The notes: generated by a model from the sequence alone, not told the origin. A stretch of DNA of 64,000 nt from SFDP01 sp051891855 (GCA_051891855.1 JBJFFP010000080.1:14231-78230); one strand, 5' to 3'. Shown: positions 8,327-16,239, numbered from the stretch's first letter. Translations and numbers: made by a program.

Positions 8327-9646
8327 TTACCCCATAGTTTCCTGTGTCTTTAATGTAATAATGGTATGGAAGGTTAGAGTAGTATCATTGTAATAGGTCT
8401 GGATATCTCCTTTATATTTTTTTATTGTTTTACGGACACTTCTCATTCCGAAGCCATGCTTGTGCTTATCTGCTTTATTTGTCATTAGGAGGCCACTCTG
8501 ATTAAAAAATGGATTCTTTCGGCAGGAATTAATTAAAGTAATAATGATGAAAGGTGTATTTTCCCGTTTGCTTGTGGTTAATTCAATAAAAGAATCTGGA
8601 AGGTGAATGGCAGCTTCCAGAGCATTATCCAGCAGGTTACAGAATAGAGAAGTAAGGTCATTATCCGCAATGAAATTAGTAGTGCCGCTTCGTATATCGG
8701 TATAAAAAGAGATATGCTTATCGCGGCATTGGTACATATAACGACAAAGAATAGAATTAAGCAGCTCATGTTCACACAGGTGAGAAGCCTCCTTCAAATC
8801 AGAGGAAAGGAGTAATTGGTGGATATAAGCAGTGATTTTATCCTGCTCTTTTTGTTGATTTAATAAATCAATGGATTGCAGATGTTTTTTGATATCGTGA
8901 ATTAATATCCGTTGATTTTCATACTGTATCTGCAGCATTTTATAGTATTCTGCCAAATCAGACTCTTTTTGGACTAATAACTGCATTTCCATAAATGCCT
9001 GATTTTTTCTTTGATTATATTGATTGATACCAAATACAAGCAAAGAGGACACTAATAAGAAAACAGCTCCAAAAGTGACCAGCCAGTTGAGAAATGGGGA
9101 TAGATCGTAAGTATCTCCTATCATAATAAAGACATACATAATATACATGGTTGCCAGGGGAATAAATACAAGCCAAAATACAGACTTATCATTTTGCTGG
9201 TCATATTTTTGTTGTTTCTTTAACATATACATCAGAATGCAAATGATGGAAAAGAAACCTATTTTACTAAATATAACAAAAACAGCCATATGGTAAAAGT
9301 CATTTACTTTTGCAAAAAAATGGGGAGTAAACCTTTGAATGATATTATAGGTTGCCAACTCACACATTGCCATAACAGCACCTATTACAGCGGAATGGAA
9401 AATGGCAAGGTAGGATTTTAATTTATATTGTGTAAATAAAAAAATAGAATTAAAAACAAAATAAAGCAGTAGATTTAAAATCTTAAGCTCAAACAAAGAG
9501 ATAAGAATGAGAAAAAGATAAAAACTGCTTAACACAAAAATTCTTATTTTAGGAGAGTGCTTCGGATAAAAAAGTGTAGAAGCATACTGCCAAAGAATAA
9601 AGGCCTCAACAACAAAACTGAAAAAGTATAATAGGGAATTATTCAT
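8327..9646 (-). CDS. agrC: AgrC-like sensor histidine kinase (GHKL type)
   Basis: 439-residue membrane sensor kinase expected to detect a cyclic autoinducing peptide. The first 210 residues or so hold about six hydrophobic helices with short loops, as in AgrC. A coiled region (NQYNQRKNQAFMEMQLLVQK) leads to the phospho-accepting H box ILIHDIKKHLQSIDLLNQQ. The N box is LFCNLLDNALEAAI and the G box is KHGFGMRSVRK, both typical of GHKL ATPases of the AgrC/ComD class. It starts five bases after agrA ends, so agrA and agrC form one leftward operon with the regulator first. The locus also holds agrD and agrB on the other strand, which makes this the cognate receptor by inference. Confidence 0.88.
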   Translation of the reverse strand: MNNSLLYFFSFVVEAFILWQYASTLFYPKHSPKIRIFVLSSFYLFLILISLFELKILNLLLYFVFNSIFLFTQYKLKSYLAIFHSAVIGAVMAMCELATYNIIQRFTPHFFAKVNDFYHMAVFVIFSKIGFFSIICILMYMLKKQQKYDQQNDKSVFWLVFIPLATMYIMYVFIMIGDTYDLSPFLNWLVTFGAVFLLVSSLLVFGINQYNQRKNQAFMEMQLLVQKESDLAEYYKMLQIQYENQRILIHDIKKHLQSIDLLNQQKEQDKITAYIHQLLLSSDLKEASHLCEHELLNSILCRYMYQCRDKHISFYTDIRSGTTNFIADNDLTSLFCNLLDNALEAAIHLPDSFIELTTSKRENTPFIIITLINSCRKNPFFNQSGLLMTNKADKHKHGFGMRSVRKTIKKYKGDIQTYYNDTTLTFHTIITLKTQETMG

Positions 9647-9651
9647 CTGAT

Positions 9652-10359
9652 CTACCTCGTACTTTCTAAATACAGAAGATAGGACTCTTTAAATGCACTA
9701 TATTTCCTCTTGGTCAGATAGGCCTGAAATTGGTTATTTGCCAGATGAATAATTGTGCGGTCAAAATCGGTGACATACTTTAAGTTAATAATAAAGCTGC
9801 GGTGTGTTTGAAAAAAGGAGTTACCCGGAAGGACAGATTGCCAATACCGGATAGGGTGTATTGACTCAAAATCTCTCTCCCGGGTATGGACAATTACTTT
9901 TCTGCCCTGGGCTTCTATGAAGATAATGGAAGAAGCAAGAAGGGTGTGTACCCCTTGTTTGGTTTCGATGGGGAGCTTAACTGTCATGGAATGGTACAGA
10001 TCAATGGCCTCCTTCATATTCCGGAAGAAACGTTGGCGGTCTAAGGGTTTGGATAGGTAGCGAAAGACATGAAAACGCATAGCATCATCCAGATATTGAG
10101 AATAAGATGTAACAATAAAGATAATGATATCTTTATTGTGTTTTTTTAGTTCATTCCCAATATAAATGCCATTCATTCCGGGCATCTCTACGTCCAGAAA
10201 CAGAATATCTTTTTCTTTTGTATCTGCCAGTAAGGATTCCCCATCAGAGAAGCAGGACAACTCGGGACAATTGATATGGCGTTCTTGAAAGTAACTGGTA
10301 ATTAATTTCTTAAGCTGTTCAATCATCAACACATCATCATCACAAATTAATATTCTCAT
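9652..10359 (-). CDS. agrA: AgrA-like response regulator with LytTR DNA-binding domain
   Basis: 235 residues. The receiver domain has acidic residues DDD at 7-9, phospho-acceptor D56 in ILFLDVEMPG, the conserved Thr/Ser in IFIVTSYSQY and the lysine in RYLSKPLD. A LytTR domain follows (about 131-232: LLASSIIFIEAQGRKVIVHT ... FFQTHRSFIINLKYV). This is the AgrA/ComE class, which binds direct repeats near promoters. It is the first gene of the leftward agrAC pair and faces agrDB across 231 bases of shared regulatory DNA. A near match to the staphylococcal AgrA half-site, ACAGTTAAA on the gene strand, is at 10370-10378. Confidence 0.9.
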   Translation of the reverse strand: MRILICDDDVLMIEQLKKLITSYFQERHINCPELSCFSDGESLLADTKEKDILFLDVEMPGMNGIYIGNELKKHNKDIIIFIVTSYSQYLDDAMRFHVFRYLSKPLDRQRFFRNMKEAIDLYHSMTVKLPIETKQGVHTLLASSIIFIEAQGRKVIVHTRERDFESIHPIRYWQSVLPGNSFFQTHRSFIINLKYVTDFDRTIIHLANNQFQAYLTKRKYSAFKESYLLYLESTR

Positions 10360-10590
10360 TTTTACCCTCGTTTAACTGTATTTTTTACATTGTACAATAA
10401 ATAACACAGAAAAACAAAGAAATAGGATGAAAAGACAATTTTTTAAAAATTTTGGGTATGGAAAAGAAAAAATCCTCCTCTTTTTGCCCAAAATCGATAT
10501 AAATATGTCGTTTCATGCATAAACACTAGATTTCTGCTTTGGAATTGATTATGATGAACAACATAAATTGACAGGAAGGAGGAGCTTGCG
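10360..10590. promoter_or_regulatory. Shared divergent control region of agrAC and agrDB
   Basis: This AT-rich 231-base region must contain both divergent promoters. Visible elements are a 10-bp palindrome ATTGTACAAT (10389-10398) and a pair of complementary octamers, ATTTTGGG (10449-10456) and CCCAAAAT (10487-10494). Both lie between the two start codons. A sequence ACAGTTAAA, close to the staphylococcal AgrA half-site, lies 11 bases ahead of agrA on its own strand. No clean -35/-10 pair stands out for either direction. AgrA autoregulation is the expected mode but is not shown. Confidence 0.5.
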
Positions 10591-10740
10591 ATGAAGGAAA
10601 AGATAAACAAGAAAATTGCAAAAGGTGCAGTATCAGTTTTGGATACTTTTTTACGTGTGGATGCTAATTCAGCAGCATGTTGTATAGCCTATCAACCAAA
10701 GGCGCCGAAAGAACTGGCAAGATTCAGGAGAAAGAAATGA
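10591..10740 (+). CDS. agrD: AgrD-like cyclic autoinducing peptide precursor
   Basis: Encodes 49 residues after a strong AGGAGGAG site at 10576-10583. It has the three parts of an AgrD: a basic amphipathic leader (MKEKINKKIAKGAVSVLDTF), a short core around residues 26-34 (NSAACCIAY), and a C-terminal tail QPKAPKELARFRRKK. The PKEL element is the same as in staphylococcal AgrD, where AgrB cuts before it. Clostridial precursors often have ANSxCW-xxYQP at this place. Here the core has two adjacent cysteines, C30 and C31, so the ring residue is ambiguous. The TGA stop overlaps the agrB start codon (ATGA at 10737-10740), which implies translational coupling. Confidence 0.88.
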   Translation: MKEKINKKIAKGAVSVLDTFLRVDANSAACCIAYQPKAPKELARFRRKK

Positions 10741-11324
10741 CAAAGAAGTGTACAAATGTGGTAGTAGGATGGCTAATTCGTTGTGATGCAATAGAGGAAA
10801 AGGATAGGGAATTATATCAGTACGCTGTATACAGTGTCCTTTTATCCATTTACCCATTACTGTTTGCTGCTTGTTTTGGAGCTGTCATAGGAGAAGTGGA
10901 CAAAAGTGTGGCTATTATAATCCCTTTTGCAGTCATCAGAAAATTTGGCGGAGGATATCATACTAAGAATTCTTGGAGTTGTTTTTTATGGTCAAGCCTA
11001 CTATTGCTTTTGTGCATCATGGTATCAATTTACATAAAGAGTGGATTGTTTCTTATCATGATGGCAGCCATAGCAGAAATGAGTCTGATTTATTTTAGTC
11101 CTATAGATAATGAAAATAGAAAACTGAATTGGGAGGAATGCAGGGAATATAAGAAGATGACAGCAATCTGGACAAGTTTATTTTTGCTGGTGGCAGTATT
11201 ACTTTATTTTGGGAAATGGGAGAAATATTCAATATGTGTATCCATAGGAATAATATTATCTGCAGGCTTACAATTTCCTTGTATTTTTAGTACAAAAGCA
11301 ATAAAGAAAAGAATTAATGAATAA
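10737..11324 (+). CDS. agrB: AgrB-like peptide-processing membrane protease
   Basis: 195-residue polytopic membrane cysteine protease that would cleave the AgrD tail and help form the thiolactone. The catalytic pair is visible in RKFGGGYHTKNSWSCF: H75 and C82, the same seven-residue spacing as H77/C84 of S. aureus AgrB. About five or six hydrophobic segments follow the usual AgrB order. The start is ATG 10737, with AGGAG six bases upstream inside agrD; earlier in-frame codons lie within agrD and are not supported. The gene order D then B is the reverse of the staphylococcal BDCA order. No transporter gene is adjacent. Confidence 0.93.
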   Translation: MTKKCTNVVVGWLIRCDAIEEKDRELYQYAVYSVLLSIYPLLFAACFGAVIGEVDKSVAIIIPFAVIRKFGGGYHTKNSWSCFLWSSLLLLLCIMVSIYIKSGLFLIMMAAIAEMSLIYFSPIDNENRKLNWEECREYKKMTAIWTSLFLLVAVLLYFGKWEKYSICVSIGIILSAGLQFPCIFSTKAIKKRINE

Positions 11325-11401
11325 TCCGGAGAGAAATCCATCACCTGTCCGGCGTATGGAAATCACTTTTTAGATTCGCTTTTGTGCATACTGAATCATA
11401 A

Positions 11402-11476
11402 TTTCTACAGGGATATTCGTAAAGGCTACTACACACCGCAAATGCGGTAAGGCCTTGACAAATATTCCCATAGAAA
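11402..11476. repeat. 75-base imperfect palindromic element after agrB
   Basis: Arms 11402-11426 (TTTCTACAGGGATATTCG...) and 11452-11476 are complementary at 20 of 25 positions. A second short hairpin, ACCGC-AAAT-GCGGT (11435-11448), sits inside. There is no T run, and the agrB stop is 78 bases upstream. This looks more like a structured intergenic repeat (REP or MITE relic) than a terminator. On the reverse strand the same DNA is open for about 60 codons, but no start signal or family was recognised. The DNA at 11325-11401 and 11477-11580 shows nothing further that I can name. Confidence 0.55.
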
Positions 11477-11597
11477 TGAAATTGTAATTAATCACAAAAA
11501 AGATGATTTCCGAGTACTGGAACTCCGATTTCGAGTCGCAAGAATATTCATTTATAAATGTATTTTACAGAAAATATAATTATTTGGGAGGTAACAG

Positions 11598-12019
11598 AAG
11601 AGGTTTAAGAAATTAAAAGAGAAAATTATGTTGGTATTAGCAGTTGCGACAATCACTAGAATATTTGGGGGGGGGAAATACAGCATTAGCTGCATTTGCC
11701 AGATGATGTGCCAGAAGTAGAGAAGCTAACATTAGAAGATTTCAAAGCAATTGATTTTTTATTTATTACAGCGTATACGACAACAGTAAGTGGTTCAACC
11801 ATATATACGGGTGATTTTGGAGATAGTGGTTGGAATATAAGAGCTTATCCAGGATATCAGCCTACTTCATGTATTTATAGTTTTTCAGGTGATAAGAAAA
11901 ATCTTACTTGTTCGTAGGCATGTGTTAAATATGTGAGCCAAAATCTAATTGCAACAGGACATTATAATCTCGGCTGTACCTTTATAGTTGGAGGTGAAGA
12001 TATTTATTCCATCGCATAA
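11598..12019 (+). pseudogene. Broken gene for a small secreted protein
   Basis: A good ribosome site, GGGAGG (11586-11590 region), is followed at ideal distance by AAG (11598-11600) where a start codon is expected. Reading on gives a basic start and hydrophobic run (RFKKLKEKIMLVLAVATIT). A run of nine G at 11667-11675 then breaks the frame. With one G fewer it would read NTALAAFAR, a signal-peptidase-like end, followed by TGA. The next frame continues as DDVPEVEKLTLEDFKAIDF ... SFSGDKKNLTCS, meets TAG at 11915-11917, and then stays open in the same frame (ACVKYVSQNLIATGHYN ...) to TAA at 12017-12019. That is a lost start, two frameshifts and one nonsense codon. The ancestral product was probably an exported protein of about 130 residues of unknown function. 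Confidence 0.68.
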
Positions 12020-12141
12020 TCATATATTGCAAACCAGAAATTGGTGTGCCCAAGGATAAATCATTAAATCCATTACAAGCAATATAAACATTTTTCAAAT
12101 TTACACAAAAGAAAATTTTATTTTTAAATAGGAGAATTATC

Positions 12142-12720
12142 ATGAAAAAAGCCAAGATATTAAAGCGGAGTTTAACTTTACTGATGGTATGTATGACAAT
12201 ATTAGCAAATTCTATTTTTGTTTCAGCAAATGAGTTGAAAAGTAATAGGGTTATCGTTTTGAATAATATTGAGGACATAGAACATTATAAGGGGGCTGAT
12301 GGCATTTATGAAGCTCGTCTATCTGATGGAAGACGGATACAGGTGACGATAAAAACGACTATTGAAACAAAGCCAAGAATTAGCACATATGCCACAGAAT
12401 ATGTGCAAAATAAGTCATATGAATATAAATTAATGAAACCTAATGGAGTGGATTTGGACTGGAGATCTGAAGTAGTAGGCACATTCCATTTTAACAATAC
12501 ATATGTTTGGTGTACAGCAGGAAATGCATATTATGAGTTTGGGGATTCTGCAAATAGTACCATATCCTATAGTCAAAACACTTATTCAAGTGCAAAAACA
12601 ACGGGCATCTCTAAATATCAAATAAAGGCTAGAATTGTAACACCAACAGGAACCTACAATATTACACAATATGTAGGTAGTGACTCAAATGGAAACTATA
12701 AATATGATATGAAATTTTAA
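12142..12720 (+). CDS. Secreted protein of unknown function
   Basis: 192 residues after a clear AGGAGAATTATC-ATG start. Residues 1-30 are a signal peptide: basic start KKAKILKRS, hydrophobic core LTLLMVCMTILANSIFV, and a likely cut after SVSA-type SANE. The mature part begins with a beta-rich propeptide-like stretch (VIVLNNIEDIEHYKGADGIYEARLSDGRRIQVTI) and ends with a Tyr/Asn/Ser-rich domain. A single cysteine lies in YVWCTAGNAYYEFG. No family was recognised. It lies downstream of agrDB and of the broken secreted gene, so control by the agr system is possible but not shown. The coding region is AT-rich like its surroundings. Confidence 0.75.
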   Translation: MKKAKILKRSLTLLMVCMTILANSIFVSANELKSNRVIVLNNIEDIEHYKGADGIYEARLSDGRRIQVTIKTTIETKPRISTYATEYVQNKSYEYKLMKPNGVDLDWRSEVVGTFHFNNTYVWCTAGNAYYEFGDSANSTISYSQNTYSSAKTTGISKYQIKARIVTPTGTYNITQYVGSDSNGNYKYDMKF

Positions 12721-12800
12721 TATTGATATTATGAACTATTAAATGGTGTAAATTTGAATTTTGTATGTAAAGAAGCATTCTAGTTTGTAAATAGATACAT

Positions 12801-12875
12801 ATTAAAATCACCTTTTCATATTGGAGTATTATTATGTAAATTGATTACAATAATAAATGAAAAGGTGATTTTAAT
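12801..12875. terminator. Long palindrome, probable bidirectional terminator
   Basis: A perfect 19-base inverted repeat: ATTAAAATCACCTTTTCAT (12801-12819) with its complement at 12857-12875. The 37-base loop contains a second pairing, TATTATT/AATAATA with GTAA/TTAC. The outer arms end in T-rich sequence on both strands, as in a terminator, and the position 80 bases after the 12142-12720 gene fits. The length and inner symmetry also suit a small MITE relic. The stretch 12721-13052 otherwise holds only the upstream DNA of the lipoprotein gene. Confidence 0.6.
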
Positions 12876-13052
12876 TATTTAGACTGGTCATTCAAAATAT
12901 ATACATATTGTTTTTTAGTGAAAACCGTTGGTTTACTTGACTTTCACAAGGGAGAGTTAGGTATTTTTTACATTTTTAGTGTAACTTCTCTACAAACGAA
13001 GTTAATGTATATATTTTATCCAGCACAGCAATATTATACAAGGAGGTATTTC

Positions 13053-13793
13053 ATGAAAAAAATTTTTCTTTTGTATGCAATTATAGTGGTAACATCAATT
13101 TTATTGGGGTGCGGAAATTCCCTAGATATGGCAGCCTCTCTAAAAACACGGCCACTAAAAATAGAAAAGAGTGTAGAGAATGAAATCTTAGAAACTGAAA
13201 ATAAATCAAAATCTACAATAAAGGTGAAGGAAGAAAAGCTACAGATTATACTTAATGAGCAAGGATATGTTTATAAGGGAGGCTCTAACAATGGTAGTAG
13301 TAGAGCAATGGAAAAAGAGGCCATCTTGGAAGATGAATCAGGTAATTCAAACCCAGGGGAGGATAATAGGATATCAGAGATTGAATTATCGTATGATGAA
13401 GCACAAAGATTTTTCCCGGCAGATAGATGGTATTGGTTGGATAACTCCTATTTATATTCTTTGGCTGAGAATATTTCCTTTGTTACATCTGCTGAAGATA
13501 TAGTTACAGGGAAATATTCAGTCGGGGAATCTGAAGTGCGAATTTGTGTTTTCATGATAGATGCGAGTGAGAACGGTAATTTTGAATTCGGAGCAAGATT
13601 TCCCTCTAATTTATATAATATCCACCAAGTCGATGCGGATTATCTATGGGAATGCTTTTCTTACAAAACTTATAATGATGAAGAATGGACAAGCGCCGTA
13701 TATGCAAATTACGAATTTGTTTGCGAAATATCATTCCATAATTGTGATGAAGAGCTTATTAAAAATACACTTGCTAGTTATTCAAAAATATGA
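13053..13793 (+). CDS. Predicted lipoprotein of unknown function
   Basis: 246 residues starting at ATG 13053 after AAGGAGG; the frame open from 12918 lacks a start signal. The signal peptide MKKIFLLYAIIVVTSILLGCG ends in a lipobox (LLGC), so the mature protein should be lipid-anchored at cysteine 19. A Lys/Glu-rich linker follows (about 30-110, with SNNGSSRAMEKEAILEDESG), then a domain with many aromatic and acidic residues (RFFPADRWYWLDNSYLYSLAEN ... CVFMIDASENGNFEFGARFP). No family was recognised. A short open stretch in another frame just downstream (ending near 13842) may be debris. It belongs to the AT-rich accessory zone beside agr. Confidence 0.75.
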   Translation: MKKIFLLYAIIVVTSILLGCGNSLDMAASLKTRPLKIEKSVENEILETENKSKSTIKVKEEKLQIILNEQGYVYKGGSNNGSSRAMEKEAILEDESGNSNPGEDNRISEIELSYDEAQRFFPADRWYWLDNSYLYSLAENISFVTSAEDIVTGKYSVGESEVRICVFMIDASENGNFEFGARFPSNLYNIHQVDADYLWECFSYKTYNDEEWTSAVYANYEFVCEISFHNCDEELIKNTLASYSKI

Positions 13794-14014
13794 AGATGGT
13801 ACATATGACAGAATTGATATATATTCTTATGGAGAGGGATAACTGTAAATACCGATGATGTAGTGCATATTGCACGGTCAAAGAGTACATTTGTTCCGGT
13901 GAACAGAACACGACGACAAAATGTGTTTCATAATCAAGCAGATCAAAGGATTGCTCTGCTTTCTGGAAAGCTGAGCTTCCCCGAAGAAGCCGCTACTACC
14001 ATAGCCAGATGGAT

Positions 14015-14246
14015 ATGGAGCTGTTGTAGATTCTTGTTGAATTACTTCACTTTCTCGCCTTTATCCGGGAGAGCGAGGCTCATAAGACCAGAGACTATGC
14101 AGATGAGTATGTGGGACAGCTTCAAAGAAGCATAGAGGAAGTGAAGCGAAGGCGAAGTCAAAGGTAAAGTCAAAGGTAAAGTAGAGGATATTCTCGACTT
14201 ATTTAAAATCGATTTAAGCAAATCCATTCAGAACAAATCTAAATAA
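14015..14246 (+). pseudogene. Decayed C-terminal fragment, possibly of an Rpn-type nuclease
   Basis: Two overlapping frames give protein-like text joined by a frameshift near 14150. The first reads ILVELLHFLAFIRESEAHK ... GQLQRSIEEVKRRRS, interrupted by TAG at 14027. The second reads EGEVKGKVKGKVEDILDLF to TAA at 14244. Charged EGxxKGK repeats followed by EDILDL are common at the end of Rpn/PD-(D/E)XK recombination-promoting nuclease family proteins in this lineage. A 12-base tandem repeat (AGTCAAAGGTAA twice) underlies the repeats. No start and no catalytic domain remain. The flanking DNA at 13794-14014 and 14247-14385 shows nothing recognisable. Confidence 0.38.
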
Positions 14247-14385
14247 AAATCTACAATCGTAACGATCAACCCCAATTTAGGACAGAGGAATTCTTAGTTT
14301 AAGTGGTACATTCATAGAGAATAGGGAGAAGTTGAGAAATTTTTGTGTTTAATAATTATTTTAGAAATATTTTAACCTTAACTTG

Positions 14386-14414
14386 TTGACAATAACAATG
14401 GTAAGTGCTATTTT
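14386..14414 (+). promoter_or_regulatory. Sigma-A promoter of the hrcA operon
   Basis: TTGACA (14386-14391) and TATTTT (14409-14414) have 17-base spacing. The CIRCE operator begins 15 bases after the -10 box, placing it over or just after the transcription start, the usual arrangement for HrcA repression. Confidence 0.85.
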
Positions 14415-14428
14415 ATGGTAAGAAGATA

Positions 14429-14455
14429 TTAGCACTCAAACAAAGAGAGTGCTAA
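14429..14455 (+). promoter_or_regulatory. CIRCE operator (HrcA binding site)
   Basis: TTAGCACTC, nine bases, GAGTGCTAA: a perfect match to the CIRCE consensus at 14429-14437 and 14447-14455. It lies between the promoter and hrcA, so HrcA represses its own operon until heat stress occupies the GroE chaperonin. Confidence 0.98.
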
Positions 14456-14470
14456 TAACAAAAGAAAGGG

Positions 14471-15508
14471 GTGATGGAATTGCAATTAGATGAGAGAAAA
14501 ATGAAGATTCTGCAGGCCATCATCCGCAACTATCTGGAAACCGGAGAACCGGTGGGAAGCAGAACCATTTCCAAGTATACCGATTTAAATTTAAGCAGTG
14601 CTACCATCCGTAACGAGATGGCGGATTTGGAGGAGATGGGGTATATTTTGCAGCCCCATACCTCGGCAGGAAGGATTCCTTCCGATGCCGGCTATCGCCT
14701 CTATGTAGATTTGATGATGGAGGAGAAGGAACGGGAGGTAGAGGAGCTTAAGGGGGTTCTTTTGGAAAAGGAGGATCGGTTGGATAATCTCTTAAAGCAG
14801 ACAGCTAGGCTTCTGGCAGTAAACACCAATTACGCCACCATGATTTCCGCTCCCAGTATGTATCACAACAAGCTGAAATTCATCCAGCTTTCCCGGGTGG
14901 AGGAGAATCAGCTGCTGGCGGTAATCGTCATTGAAGGAAATATAATTAAGAACACGATTCTGAATGTGGATGAGGTTCTTACGGATGAAACCCTGTTGAA
15001 GCTGAATATTTTATTGAATACCCACTTAAACGGAATGGCCATTGAGGAAATCAATCTTCCTTTGATTACGGCACTTAAACGACAGGCAGGAATCCACAGT
15101 GAGATAATCAGTGAGGTAATCGACTCTGTGGCAGAAGCCATTAAGGCAGATGATAATCTGGAAATCTATACCAGTGGGACGAATAATATTTTCAAGTATC
15201 CGGAGCTTGCAGATAACCGGAGAGCCAGCGAATTGATCAGTGCCTTTGAAGAAAAAAAGGAGCTGACGGAGCTGGTAAAGGAAACCCTTTCCGAAGACCG
15301 GGAGACCGGGATTCAGGTATATATCGGGAAGGAGTCTCCCCTGGAAAATATGGATGACTGCAGTATCGTTACCGCAACCTATGAATTGGGGGAGGGAATG
15401 AAAGGAACCATTGGTATTATCGGCCCTAAACGGATGGACTACGACAAAGTGGTGGATAATTTAAGAAATGTCATGCGGCAGTTGGATGCAGTATACAGAA
15501 AGGAATAG
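14471..15508 (+). CDS. hrcA: Heat-inducible transcription repressor HrcA
   Basis: 345 residues, usual length. The N-terminal winged helix is clear: LDERKMKILQAIIRNYLETGEPVGSRTISK and LSSATIRNEMADLEEMGYILQPHTSAGRIPSD. The GAF-like and dimerisation regions follow to the end (YELGEGMKGTIGIIGPKRMDY). The start could be GTG 14471, ATG 14474 or TTG 14480; all are in frame behind AAAGGGG and differ by up to three residues. It heads the hrcA-grpE-dnaK-dnaJ operon behind CIRCE. Confidence 0.97.
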   Translation: MMELQLDERKMKILQAIIRNYLETGEPVGSRTISKYTDLNLSSATIRNEMADLEEMGYILQPHTSAGRIPSDAGYRLYVDLMMEEKEREVEELKGVLLEKEDRLDNLLKQTARLLAVNTNYATMISAPSMYHNKLKFIQLSRVEENQLLAVIVIEGNIIKNTILNVDEVLTDETLLKLNILLNTHLNGMAIEEINLPLITALKRQAGIHSEIISEVIDSVAEAIKADDNLEIYTSGTNNIFKYPELADNRRASELISAFEEKKELTELVKETLSEDRETGIQVYIGKESPLENMDDCSIVTATYELGEGMKGTIGIIGPKRMDYDKVVDNLRNVMRQLDAVYRKE

Positions 15509-15523
15509 AAAGGAAAGAGAGTC

Positions 15524-16213
15524 GTGCAGGATATTTTTGAAGAAGAATTAGAGGATATGGTGGCTGAAGAACTGGCTAAGGAAAGAGCAGCCGGTGCCGG
15601 ACAGGAAGCAGAGAGGAAAGAGTCTGCAGATAACAGAACGGAAGAGACAGAAACGGCAGAGGATGGAGCAGACAAAGAGCTGGAGGCCTGTGAGGCGGCA
15701 GATGAAGCCGCTAAAGAGGACGAAACGGCTAAAAAAGGGGATAAGAAATTTTTCCAGAAGAAGACAGATAAGAAGACGGCAGCTCTGGAGGAAAAGATTG
15801 CCCAGCTGGAGGATAAGACCAAGCGCCAGATGGCTGAGTTTGATAACTTCCGCAAGCGTACCGAAAAAGAAAAGTCCCAGATGTTTGAAACCGGTGCAAA
15901 AAGTATTATTGAAAAGATTTTACCGATCATAGATAATTTTGAACGAGGTCTGGCAGCGATAGGAGAGGATAATAAGGATTCCTTTTATGAAGGTATGTGT
16001 ATGATTCATAAGCAGCTTTTGGATGAGCTGGAAAAAATCGGAGTTACTCCCATTGAAGCAGTAGGACAGGAATTTGATCCCAATCTCCATAATGCGGTTA
16101 TGCAGGTAGAAAGTGAGGAATTTGAAAGCGGCTTCATAGCCCAGGAACTACAGAAGGGCTATAAGTATAGAGATACTGTGGTAAGGCACAGCATGGTAGC
16201 AGTAGTGGAATAA
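15524..16213 (+). CDS. grpE: GrpE, nucleotide exchange factor for DnaK
   Basis: 229 residues from GTG 15524 after AGGAAAGAGAG. The first 85 residues or so are a very acidic, alanine- and glutamate-rich extension, longer than in most GrpE proteins. The helical dimer region (LEEKIAQLEDKTKRQMAEFDNFRKRTEKE) and the beta-wing (IGVTPIEAVGQEFDPNLHNAVMQVE ... GYKYRDTVVRHSMVAVVE) follow. GrpE speeds ADP release from DnaK. It starts 15 bases after hrcA and is co-transcribed with it. Confidence 0.96.
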   Translation: MQDIFEEELEDMVAEELAKERAAGAGQEAERKESADNRTEETETAEDGADKELEACEAADEAAKEDETAKKGDKKFFQKKTDKKTAALEEKIAQLEDKTKRQMAEFDNFRKRTEKEKSQMFETGAKSIIEKILPIIDNFERGLAAIGEDNKDSFYEGMCMIHKQLLDELEKIGVTPIEAVGQEFDPNLHNAVMQVESEEFESGFIAQELQKGYKYRDTVVRHSMVAVVE

Positions 16214-16239
16214 TGTTGATATAGAAGGAGGAAATAGTT

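Noticed and set aside
11340..11580. A short reverse-strand gene of about 60 codons
   Set aside because: It has no start codon with a ribosome site and coincides with a palindrome; protein-like text alone is not enough.
11667..11675. The G9 tract as an active phase-variation switch
   Set aside because: The same gene also lacks a start codon and carries a second frameshift and a nonsense codon, so changing the G count alone would not restore it.
8010..14385. An integrated element with attachment sites at tRNA-Gln
   Set aside because: No copy of the tRNA 3' end was found at the far side of the AT-rich region, and no integrase gene is present.
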